Shown: piece after piece, positions 1-10,020 of the stretch | How the letters are laid out: each line of letters starts with the position of its first letter | Numbering within the stretch: the stretch's first letter is position 1 | Source of the DNA: Adiantum capillus-veneris | Lineage: Eukaryota > Streptophyta > Polypodiopsida > Polypodiales > Pteridaceae | Length of the DNA stretch: 64,000 nucleotides | Direction: 5' to 3' | NCBI GenBank assembly: GCA_014529385.2 | Contig: CM043948.1 | Location: 21,823,951-21,887,950, forward strand | Notes under the pieces: model-generated | Seen by the model: only the letters and a program-made list of their open reading frames with translations | What the model was told of the DNA's origin: nothing | Databases searched by the model: none | Made by a program: the position numbers and the translations under genes

Positions 1-1207
1 TTTCATCATGCTCCAAGAGTCAGAAATCACCTCTGAGGCTCCGAAAGCCAAGAAGAGAGTTTCTAACTAACCATTTGATTTTTTAAATTGAAATAAAGTA
101 CAAAGGGACTTAGGGAGGTCATATGCACATGGTAGTAGGACTTGTTCCAAAAAAATGCACATGAGACATACTACGCGTAGGATGTCTCAAGGCCACTTTT
201 GGGCACCCAACTCATCATTCAGCCATACACACAACTTCTACATGTCATTTACATCTAATCCTTCAAGTTTCACTCCATTTGGACCAAGTTTGACCTCTTA
301 TGGATCAAAAACACAAAGTCAGAGCATAGAGGCGAGAAATGGCCATACACCTATAAAAAATGATTCAAATCAAGTGAAACTTGAACCACACACTCTTCAT
401 ACCATGTCAAAGCTAACTGTGAGGTCACATCTTCAAAATCATGAAAAAGACATCCTACACGTAGTATGTCTCTAAGATTGGAATGGCCTTTAGATGGATT
501 TTTTGATCTTCATACATCTTTATCACATTCATACAAGCCCACCCACCAAGTTTCCAGCCAATCAAATCACTTTTTGGCCTCATAGCTCCATAGATGGACT
601 TTTCAGATTCACAAACACCAGAAGTGGTCTTCCTACCCTCAAAACTTATCCAAATTCAAATCTAAGACCATGGTGATGATCCACAGGCTATGCCCTATCA
701 TACTGACAAGTTTCATGCAATTCTGAACAAAAAGACATCCTACGTGTAGTATGTCTCCAGAGTCATATTGACCTACTAAGCAAAGTTTGATATCATAAAT
801 GGGATCAACATGCTACAAGAAGCCTACATACCAATTTTCAAGTCATTTGGATAACATTTGCTCATCATTACAGGACATCCTACTCATTTGTGCACCAAAA
901 GCCTAAAATAGTCCAAAATTTCACTTTTTGGTGTCTAAATCAAAATCCAAGCACATAGCTATGATGCACATGTCATAGGCTATCATCATGACAAGTTTCA
1001 AGTCATTCTAAGGAAAAAGACATCCTACACGTAGGATGTCTTCAGGCTTATTTTGAAGCACAATTCCTATTGTTTTCATTTGCAGGGCATCCTTAGTCCC
1101 TCTTGAACTAATGTTTCAATTTTCAAGTCAATTGGATAGTTAAAACTCAGTTTATCAGCTAATCTGTAAAGAACGCTAACTTTGGACTACTGAGTGCAAC
1201 AGGATCC
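1..1207. repeat. Degenerate tandem array, period about 285 bp, with a near-palindromic core
   Basis: Four copies of a near-palindrome, GACATCCTACACGTAGTATG plus TC or close variants, start at 163, 449, 734 and 1019, i.e. 286, 285 and 285 bp apart. A half-site (GACATCCTAC) also lies at 874, near the middle of the last period. Flanking text is similar between copies (for example CAAGTTTCA...ATTCT just before the core at 734 and 1019) but much diverged. No convincing coding frame is present; the short open frames are broken by the repeats. A further half-site occurs at 5299. Function unknown. Confidence 0.6.
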
Positions 1208-4200
1208 ATGGCAGCCGCTAAGTCGCCAGCAAAGAAGAAAATAATGAGCAACAAGGATTACCTCGATGAGGTGGAGCCATTTATAATACCAATAGGAACC
1301 ATAAAGCCCACTACCACTTGGTTACAAAGAAACTTACTGGAAGCAAACAGCCTCAGGATATACCAAGGCCTGTTCAAGGACCCATAAGGCAATGCCATAG
1401 AGCTGCCAATGATACCACAGGAACGGAATGAGTTCACGAGAAAGCCAAAAATAGTGTCTATCTTGGAAAAGTGGACTTACACAATTATTTTGAGGCTTTG
1501 CCAACAGGAATTGACATTCAGAGAGTCTGGAAATTCATCACCACAATCAAGGAAATTGGCATAGCTAAGGTGACATATCTGCAAGGAAAGAACAGAGTGA
1601 TTGTCATCACGCCAGAGCTGGTCGCAAATGCCTTAAACCTCTCTAATGCAGGAGATAGTGTCAACAAGAGGTGAGAAGAGGTGAAGGTATACAAAGAAAC
1701 TAAAAAGAACTATACCTTCGAGGATATTGCAGATCCAATGGTGGCAACCATGTGCCAATTTTACAACCAATATTTCCATATTTGCACCAAGAGGCCTCAA
1801 AAGTACATTGTGCAACCTGCAGCAATTGGAACAACATTCACATGGGCAATGAAGACAAGCAGCCCAGGAGAGATAGATTATGCGGCATACCTGCAATACA
1901 ACATTATGAGGATGGGAACACATAACCCTACATATATTGCAGTAGGGGAGATGCTCACAAAGGTGATATATGAAGCTCCGCATGCTAAAGGCCAGTGGCC
2001 TCTTCCTCCATCACAGAATGAGTGGTTGAAGATGACAAAGGACAAGGAAGAGGAGCAACCTATAGCTCTTAGGGTAACCACCAGACTGAAGAGAAGGCTA
2101 GAGATAGTAGAAGAAGAGCCAACTCAGCGAAAGAAAGGAAAGAATGCTACTATTCAGATACCAGCAAAAGAGACCAAATCCCAGAAGGCTTCTCGGCTAG
2201 AGAGGTTGATGGAGAGTTTCAGATCCCAACGGATGCTTAAAGGATATCTAAACGAATTATGGAAGCCCTCACTTGAGGCCATGTCTGGATCTTCTCGAAG
2301 GACGAATAGGGATCGCTTCAAAGAATACATGCGGCTGAGAACATTCCAGTCATACCTTTTACCGAAGAAGAGGTTGATGATGTGAGGCGACAACTTCTAG
2401 AAGGGCAGGAAGGTGAAGAGCGAGAAAGAAAAACAAAAGATGATAGAGACTTCAAAAAGTAGATATCAGCACCACCATCAAGCCGCGATTCAAGTCCTCC
2501 ACCATCACCACCTCCTCCTAATCCTCCTCAACCTTGACAAGCTGAGGAGTTGAATAAATCTGAGAAGCAACAAGACTCCAAGAAAGATGAGAACAAAGAG
2601 AAAGAGCAGAAGGCCGAATTTGAACCAAAGCCTGAGAAGCAAGATTCAGAGGCAAGAAAATATTCTTGGATCTACTAGTTGTTGGATACACCCGAGAGGA
2701 GGCAGCTCATACGGCTTTTCAAATATCAACCCTTAAACCAAAAGAATACACTCTGATCTCTAGTTTGGTGGAGCTAAAGGAGAATGCCACAGATACCATG
2801 GATTTGCAACCACAAGCGAAAGACTGGGAAGAAGTGATACAAAGACTGCAAGGATTGAGAGCCAGATCAATGGCCAAAGAAATGGAGTATGAAGGGCTGA
2901 GGTTGAGTGAAGAAAAGGTGAAAGTTGAAGTGGAAACACTTCAAAAGCAAAACAAGGAGCAGATGCATGGCCAAGCATAGATGCAAGCTAAATTAGAAGC
3001 AGCACTGCAGAAATGTCAAGAGTTAGAAAATCAAAGCCGGGAAATCAATCAAAAGCTGCTAAACTCTGAAGAAGAATATAAAAAAGTCATCAATGCTCTT
3101 TCTGAAGCCGAGAAGCAAAGGGATGAGCTAACCCTACAGTTGGCGGAAGAGTCAACACAAGTGGAGAGCTTGAAAAAGGCTAAGGACAAGGCTGAAATAT
3201 CATATGAAGCTAGCCAAGATGAGGTAATTGAACTCAAGGATCAAATCAAAGTAAAAGAGCAAACAATTCAGAGGTTGAGAGCATCTCCAGACAGAGCAAG
3301 GGCTGCAGCTGCAACTAGCACTAGCCAAGATAGAGATGCGTTTGAAGAACAGATGATAGAACTTTAAAAAGAGTTGACTCTTGAAAAGAGGCAAAGAGTG
3401 ATGCTGGCAGAGGGATCAATGGTGATACAAAGTAGATTGGAAGATGAGAACAAATCATTGAAAGTAGAATTGATGAAGCTTCATAAAAGACTAGAAGATA
3501 ATACACAGACGCTGCAGACAGAGAAGGATGAGGTAAAACAAAAGCTAGAAGAAGCTGATAGAGTCAATGCAGAACTCAATGACCTATTAGTATCCGTGAC
3601 AAAACAAGCTCAGATAGCAAAAGACAATTTACAGAAGCAGATGGAAGAACTTCAAAGCCAAACAAGTGAATAAAATCAACCAAGTCATGGGCCGGCTGCT
3701 ATGGAAGGAATTGATATAGAGAATGTGTCAGATCCTATGGACACAACAATACAAGAGGACATTCCTGAGGTATCATTACAAGAGCCCCGAGATCTGACAC
3801 AAGAAGAAAAGGACGATCTACAAAAAGCAATAGAAGCAGTCATAAAGGACACTCCAAAGGAAGCAATGCAGTGGGACTAGAGGATATTGAAGTCAATGAC
3901 CATTCATAAATTAGATGCAAATGTCGTTTGACATGAATGGCTACAACCCTCTCTCCCCTATCCTCTTCTAAAATACGGGGCTGCTACAATCAACAAGAGG
4001 ATTAAAGAGGAGCCCATAGTGCCGCTGTACAATGAAGATGTCAGCAAACCAGAAGAGGTTAGACTCATTGTAGACTCTCAACCAAGATGGAGGAAGGCAT
4101 GGCTCACTAAATACCCACAGTATTTAGTAAATTTGGTAGAGGCGCCTAAAATGATCACAGACGACCTCAGCTTTTTCCCTCTACCAAGGATGCGGACATG

Positions 4201-4711
4201 GAAGGAGCATGAATTGCTAAAGAGAAGCCACCCCACATGGCTCAACTACCTGAAGCTACCAAGATTGAAGGCACGCGAGAGAATGAGCGAGCAATACATG
4301 GTGAAAACCCTCACGGGTGCCATTAAATTGTTCATTGGCTCGCTTGACCTCTCTTGCATTATGCTCAGGAAGATATGTAAAACACTTCTGGCAGTCTTTG
4401 AGGTCTTCAAACCTGGACAAGCCACAGACATCATATTCTTCTTCCAAGATACTTATAGATGTGCTTATGAACTCTCTGCTCAACCTTCCCATGAGGTGAT
4501 ACATGCCCTCTACCAAAGAATAATGTTCTTGCCCTCATACCACCTCCATACCTTTGAAGAAGCCTTCTACACCGGCTTCTTCACCACCATTGACACAGAT
4601 ATATTCGGCCCTACATTAGTGGCCCAGCATGCACGGTATGAGTCTGTCTTGAAGATGCGCGACAGCCTCCACAGAAGCAGCATCTCTACTATCATGTCGG
4701 GGACGACATGA
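1208..4711 (+). pseudogene. Gag-like coiled-coil polyprotein remnant of an LTR-type element
   Basis: An ATG at 1208 opens a basic N-terminus (MAAAKSPAKKK) read to a TAA at 1385. A frame change near 1465 leads into an open stretch to 1672, then 1681-2383, 2666-2978, 2981-3365, 3374-3671 and 4019-4709, all on the same strand and separated by stops or frame changes. About 2840-3670 encodes a long charged heptad-like helix rich in K, E and Q, typical of a coiled coil. The 4019-4709 part is a globular, W/P-rich block I do not recognise. A CACCACCATCACCACCTCC proline-rich linker lies near 2470-2530. No protease, RT or integrase motif is seen. Directly downstream comes an A/G-rich run (GGAGGGGGGGAG) and a TGTTAACTG LTR-like start, which suggests the gag of a non-autonomous LTR retrotransposon. 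A decayed host gene is the alternative. Confidence 0.45.
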
Positions 4712-4728
4712 ACTAGGAGGGGGGGAGT

Positions 4729-5200
4729 GTTAACTGAAGACTGGCGGCTACACTCAACTGAAGACTGGCAGAATGTGAAAAGAAAGAAATCCTATGTAGT
4801 CATTCTCTGATTAAGAAAACCTGTAATTTCATTTGTAAAACCTTGGGGCTTGAAGAAGTTTCCAATTTTGTATATTATTTTTGCCATTAGACTGAGTAGG
4901 ATTTTACTTTAGAACATGAGGTATTGTATTTGGAAGGTATATATACCAAATTTTGATCTTAATAAAAGGACCCTTTGTTCATTGTTATGAAGTTTCTGTG
5001 AGAAGCGTATTCTGTGTACGAGAGAGAGTGAGAGCTTATCTTGACACTACGCGCACACTGGTGGTCGGAATTGAGTGGGGAGAAGTGCAGTGTGTTGCCT
5101 CCGGAGAGAGCTACGCGTCAACACCTACATTGCGTGTGTACGGCCTTGCTTTGCGAGATTGACCTGCGAGCTAATTCTAGTGGTTCGGTAAGCATACAGT
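4729..5200 (+). repeat. LTR-like promoter/terminator region after the gag-like gene
   Basis: A polypurine run at 4715-4727 is followed by TGTTAACTGAAGACTGGC and, 26 bp on, a partial second copy (CAACTGAAGACTGGC). A symmetric TATA box GGTATATATACC lies at 4936-4947 and AATAAAA at 4961-4967. This order (purine tract, TG start, TATA, poly(A) signal) is what a 3' LTR shows. No second copy exists in the window, so the ends are not proven and the right edge is a guess. Confidence 0.4.
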
Positions 5201-6664
5201 TTCTGTTTTCGCATTTTAGCATATCCACGCATTTGTATTGAGTAGAACTACACATATGCATCTTAGTTTTCAGAAATGTCGACGTGCAAAAACCTGTTAG
5301 ACATCCTACGTGATTCTGCACTGGGTGTTTTTGGGTAGGGTTTTGGGTCATGGACCTTAGGGAGAGTGGCCTATTGGTGTTAATACGATATCCTTCAAGT
5401 TTCGTAGCGTTTTGAGAACATCTAATGGGTATTTGGCTCATGGAAGCATTGTAGGAAATATCCTCATGTGCACTGTTGTAGGCTGTAACTTAGACATTGG
5501 GTAGAGACCTCTATAGGAAGTAGTCAATAGTCGGTTGAGTGTAGGTTGACACCCTATGCTTGCTTCCACGTGCCTGCGGATCGAGCTTCGTCCTTAGCCG
5601 ACAATTCTTGTTATGTGAGTTCTCACTGTGCTGATGTCCGTTGCGGCGTATCCGCCAATAGGTAGCTATGTCTCCCTAGCACCAAATGGATTGTTCATAC
5701 ATCTTCAAATAATGTCGTAGGGTAAAAAGGGATCCTCTACCACTAAGAAACATTGACTAATGACTAAGGATTTATCTCTTCTACCTCATAGTCGAGGACG
5801 ACTATGATTTCAAGAGAGAGGTAATGTCATAAAATCTAATATCTAATCAGCCCAAATGATTTTCTCATATTAAACGGATCATTTAATGTGGTAGAATAAT
5901 TGGGAACAAGGGTTAGAATATAGACATGTGCTTACGGGTCTATCTCAACAAGGGGCCAGTGGTAAAGGGGTCCAAATGGGAGGTGATCTGCCAAAGAGAA
6001 AGGTTAGATATTGGAGCTTAAAGACCTTAGGGTTAGCTTCATTAAAGAACTCCAATGGTTAGTGTTAAAAGTCCTTTGACCTTAGGCAAGCTAGGTGACC
6101 TTAGGCAAGCTAGGTATGTGTTTGAGGTGGGAACCCGGCCCAAGTTTGAGGTGCTTGTTGTGCTTGCTGACTAAGGTACTTGAGGTGCTTAATGACTAAG
6201 GTTCTAAGGTGATCCATGACTAAGGTGCTTCAGGAAGGTAAGGTGTTCCACAAAGTCAACATTATCCCTACTCAAGGGGGGGAAAGCCCTCATTGTAGGG
6301 GCTAGAGAGAGAACACACACACCCTTACACAAGGCAAGCTTGGTACAAAGAAAGCAAATAGGACACTTGTCAAGTTCCTCTTCATGTTGCCCTCATGGTG
6401 TGCCTAAATCCTCCCAAGGGGTACAATGATAATTTAGTTGATTTAATGAATTTTCTATGCATTTATCAAGTCCTCTCTCTCAAAGGGGAAAGGGGGACAC
6501 TTGTCCCAAGGATACCCTTGTTGCTTGATATGCACTAAGCATATGATTGGCCAGGCTTGAGGAGGTCCAATCAAGTGCAAGATAGTGCTAGAATAGGGGG
6601 TTGACCAAAGCAAGGAGGGGGCTATCTTGGGGGGTATACCCCCCCTCACCCCCCCCCACACACA

Positions 6665-6666
<2 letters not shown>
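5201..6666. other. Non-coding stretch with short tandem duplications
   Basis: No credible gene. It contains a purine-rich tract AAGAGAGAGGTAATG at 5811-5825 that could be an old polypurine tract, an exact 19-bp tandem repeat (GACCTTAGGCAAGCTAGGT) at 6078-6096 and 6097-6115, and several spaced copies of TGACTAAGGT(A/T/G)CT between about 6165 and 6240. Confidence 0.5.

Positions 6667-6708
<42 letters not shown>
6667..6708. repeat. (TC)n microsatellite
   Basis: A pure CT dinucleotide run, about 42 bp, preceded by C-rich and CACACA sequence. The open frame crossing it is low-complexity artefact. Confidence 0.95.
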
Positions 6709-6711
<3 letters not shown>

Positions 6712-8238
6712 GTGCAAAGTGCAAGAGCTCCATCTCCTTCCCTAAGCTAGTAGAGAAGTTGAGAGCCTACACCAACACTCTTGGCTATGGAATGCACATC
6801 CAACCAAGAGCCATGCTTCAATGCTTAAGCTTTCCATCTTCTCCATCTTCATTACTATGCTATTATATGTATGCTAGTAAGAAGAGTGATGATAAGTGAG
6901 TAACTATTTCTTTCTCCTATGAATGTTTCTTCTTCCTCTTCTATCATCATTCCCCGCTAGCTCTCTCCACCTTTGAAGGTGTTTGAGGCCTTGAACTAAG
7001 TATGGGGATGATTAATGCTTTCTACCAAGTCACAATCCATAACCCTTCTTCATTAGGTAACCCCTTAACCTTGACTGTCCATGTGTGGAATCCTACCCCA
7101 TTAAAAATGTTAATGGTGTCTTTGCCCATATGATTTAGAAAATCAAGGGTGTTCCTATCAAGAGACTCTCTTGATCGTGTCTAACCCTTCACAATATAGC
7201 AATACCAATGGTGCACAAAGTAAAGAAATGGAAAGGGGTAATGAAGCTTGAAAATAGCTCAAATGAAGCTAGTCTTGTTACCGAATATGACTTTCCAATG
7301 CCTGTTCGAATTAGGGTGAATAAATAGCTTCTCCCTTTGATGTAGAGCCTTGGGATGATGAAAATCATCCCTTTTGCCCCTGTTTTTCTGATTTGAAGAG
7401 TGCCTATGATGGGGGCTTTTCACAAGCCAAGCTCCCATACCCCTCTTCTCTCGTCCCCACCCCATGGAAACCTCCTCTTAGGGAGGGAGTGATAAAAGGC
7501 ATTGGAAAAGTAAGAAAAAAAATAAAGTATGATTACGTAAATATATGAGAAAGGTAAAATAGGCCACCTCATTCCTGCGGGGCAGCCCATCCCCACCTTG
7601 CCTCCTTTTTCTTCACTGTTGCCCCGCCGTGTGTCCCTTTTCCTCTCCTCCACTCAAAAGGTCAACCCCCTCTCTCTTCCCCTTGTCCTTTCTCCTTTCT
7701 CTCTCCCCTCAAGCTACCCCACCTCTCACCAATAATGCATTCTAACTCACCAATAATGCACCCTAACTCACATGCAACTTACCCTATCTTCCAAAATAGT
7801 ATACCCCACCCCCCCTTTCTCTCTCCTATCATATCCCATGACCCAAATACCCCCCCCTCTCTCTAAAGGGCGCCATGTCTCTTGTCTTGTAGCTAAATAA
7901 CCTCCCCCACACTCACACACACTCAGTTTCACTAAAAACGGTGCCCACAGACCCATCCCCACCCGGTGGTTACCTGATTTTTCTTGTGTTCACACACATC
8001 TGCACACAGATTCACCTCTGAACACACTCCTCTCTCTCCCCTCTTGTAAATACTTTATTCTCCATGTCACCTCTCACTTTTTTTCATCAACCCATCTCTC
8101 TCTTAGTCTCTCTCTCATGAGACTGCTGTTCCGGCATATATACACACAGCCAGACAAGTGGGGCCCACAGTCACATGGCCTATGTAGATAATGATTTCTT
8201 CATTTCTAAATTCTAGAATTTCTCCCCCCCCTCCTCCC
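6709..8238. other. Non-coding, CT-rich upstream region
   Basis: No gene recognised. From about 7590 the plus strand becomes strongly pyrimidine-rich (CTCTCCCC blocks), leading to the TATA box at 8239. It may be the U3 part of an LTR or a promoter-proximal region; no paired copy is visible. Confidence 0.4.
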
Positions 8239-8248
8239 CTATATAAAG
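8239..8248 (+). promoter_or_regulatory. TATA box (CTATATAAAG) of a promoter or LTR
   Basis: CTATATAAAG sits in a CT-rich context and is followed about 30 bp on by CA-rich sequence suited to a plant transcription start. A poly(A)-type signal AATAAAGC lies near 8547-8554. The only open frame between them (8191-8425) is low complexity. TATA and poly(A) signal only 300 bp apart are more typical of an LTR U3-R than of a protein gene. Confidence 0.5.
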
Positions 8249-8601
8249 AGGGGTCACCATCACACAAAAACACACAACATCACCAAAGAACACACTATGC
8301 ACTGTGTGTGCCTAGTGCACACACACACACCCACACCATCACCATCACCGCAATCACCATGCTTGTCTTGAGCATGACCTCTACACCCTTGGCTATGGAA
8401 GATGAAGGGCAACTAAATGAAGGATGATGGCCATAATCCTCGTGCGAGTCTTTGCCATCAACTCCCACCTATCCGCCATGTGCTCTACCACTCTCTCCCT
8501 TCTCATTCCCCTACCCTATGCTCCCCATTTCATCGCCTAATTCTCTAAATAAAGCTTGAGGTTTTGTGAGTATGTTTTCTTGCAATGTTTTGCCCATGTG
8601 A

Positions 8602-8678
8602 GGTGTGCGGAATCGCCACCTAGTCTTGTGTTTTGGAGTGAGCTTGTGTATGTGTGAAGGGTGTGCGGATTCGCCATC
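8602..8678. repeat. Direct repeat GGTGTGCGGA(A/T)TCGCCA
   Basis: GGTGTGCGGAATCGCCACC at 8602-8620 and GGTGTGCGGATTCGCCATC at 8660-8678 match at 17 of 19 bases, 58 bp apart, just after the poly(A)-like signal. Role unknown. Confidence 0.7.
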
Positions 8679-8720
8679 CTTTTGTGAAGCCTAAGTACTA
8701 AGCCGCTATACCCCCTCCCT

Positions 8721-8722
<2 letters not shown>

Positions 8723-8774
<52 letters not shown>
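8723..8774. repeat. (TC)n microsatellite
   Basis: A pure CT dinucleotide run of about 52 bp. Confidence 0.95.
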
Positions 8775-8776
<2 letters not shown>

Positions 8777-9353
8777 ATCTCATTCCCTTTCCTTTTCATC
8801 ATTACTCCCAAGCATCCATCTCTCTTGGATGAAAACTTTGTTATGGTGGTGTGTTGTTTGCGTCCTAGCCACTGAAGCTAGGTGGTGCCCCCTGTTTGCT
8901 TTACCATGATAGGCTCGAGGCGCGCCATTCGGTCCCCGGTGTTTTAGAGGCCATCGGGGTTCGGGATTCGCTTTGCTCCCGTCACCTCCTCTTGGTGTAG
9001 AATATGCCTCCAATTTGAGCTAGTCGCTTCCAATTTTATGTAGATTTCCACCGCAATTGAAGCAAAGAGCTTGCCGAGCCTTTGGATGGCTTAGTAGAAC
9101 ATGGAATATGTATATTTGGGACTGAAATGAATTTTTAATTCTTTGATATTAAAATAGGGTATTAAATAGTGCAATATCTTGCATAAAAGGGACTCATTAG
9201 AAGTAACTAGTTAGCTAGTTGATCCACAAGAATGCATAGAGCAAGAGGCATCAAATGAGAGTGGTTTAAGAAAGTTTAGAGCTTGCTTATGGACTGTTTT
9301 GACCTGAGAATTCATCCATTGAAGCTTTGCAATGATTATTGATGGAGTTATGG

Positions 9354-9359
<6 letters not shown>
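8775..9359. other. Non-coding stretch
   Basis: Between the CT and GA microsatellites I see no gene or paired repeat. The small minus-strand open frame (8780-9013) is rich in P, R and H and has no recognised domain. Confidence 0.4.

Positions 9360-9419
<60 letters not shown>
9360..9419. repeat. (GA)n microsatellite
   Basis: A pure GA dinucleotide run of about 60 bp. Confidence 0.95.
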
Positions 9420-9422
<3 letters not shown>

Positions 9423-9780
9423 CTAGTGGAGAGCTAGTCTTGCAATAAGAGGCAAGGAAAGCTTGAGGGGAAGGAGATAGAGCTTAGAGCTGATGGAGGG
9501 CTGAGAAGGAAGCCAGTAAAGATTGCTTGGGCAAGGAGATGGGTACAAATTGTGGTGCTTTTTTTCCTTAGCCAAAAGTGACTTCTAGAGAGGTAAAGCT
9601 TGGTAGGTGACCAAAAAATATTGCCAACTCACATGCAAGTTTCCCGCTTGCCAAATCAGTTCTCAAAGCTGAAAAAACAAGTTTTTTGAATAGATGGGAG
9701 CCCTCTACCTAAAAGTGAGTGTCAAGTGTGCCTAAAGGTGGCTAGAGCCCATGAGGAGCTTTGAATGCTTTGATACCAGT

Positions 9781-10020
9781 TGTTGGGGTTTAAGGGGGGT
9801 ACACACCTTGAACCATTCATGCTAAGAGAAGGTAGAGAGAAATGAAAATGGCTCCTTAGAAAAAAGAGCTCTATGAGCCTTGCAATAGAGAAAATGAGTG
9901 GTGCCATACAAGCTAGAGTGGGTCCTATTATGTAGGCTTTGGGTGGATCTTCTAGAATAGTATAGGGGTGATTCCCATATGTCTAAGTAGGAAGTGTGAG
10001 CAGCATGTGTTTACCCGTCA
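9781..10020 (-). repeat. Minus-strand LTR next to a primer-binding site
   Basis: Read on the minus strand, the sequence ends CCCCAACA at 9781 and is followed at once by ACTGGTATCAAAGC (9767-9780), the usual primer-binding site of plant LTR elements, complementary to initiator tRNA-Met. Its likely start is the TGACGGG complementary to 10014-10020, giving 240 bp. The internal region would lie to the left (9420-9766), but no coding sequence of it is recognisable and no partner LTR is in the window. It abuts the truncated Gypsy protease to the right, so it probably interrupted or replaced the start of that element. Confidence 0.6.

Noticed and set aside
1-1042. CRISPR-like array of palindromic repeats
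   Set aside because: Spacing is 285 bp, spacers are themselves similar and the genome is clearly eukaryotic.
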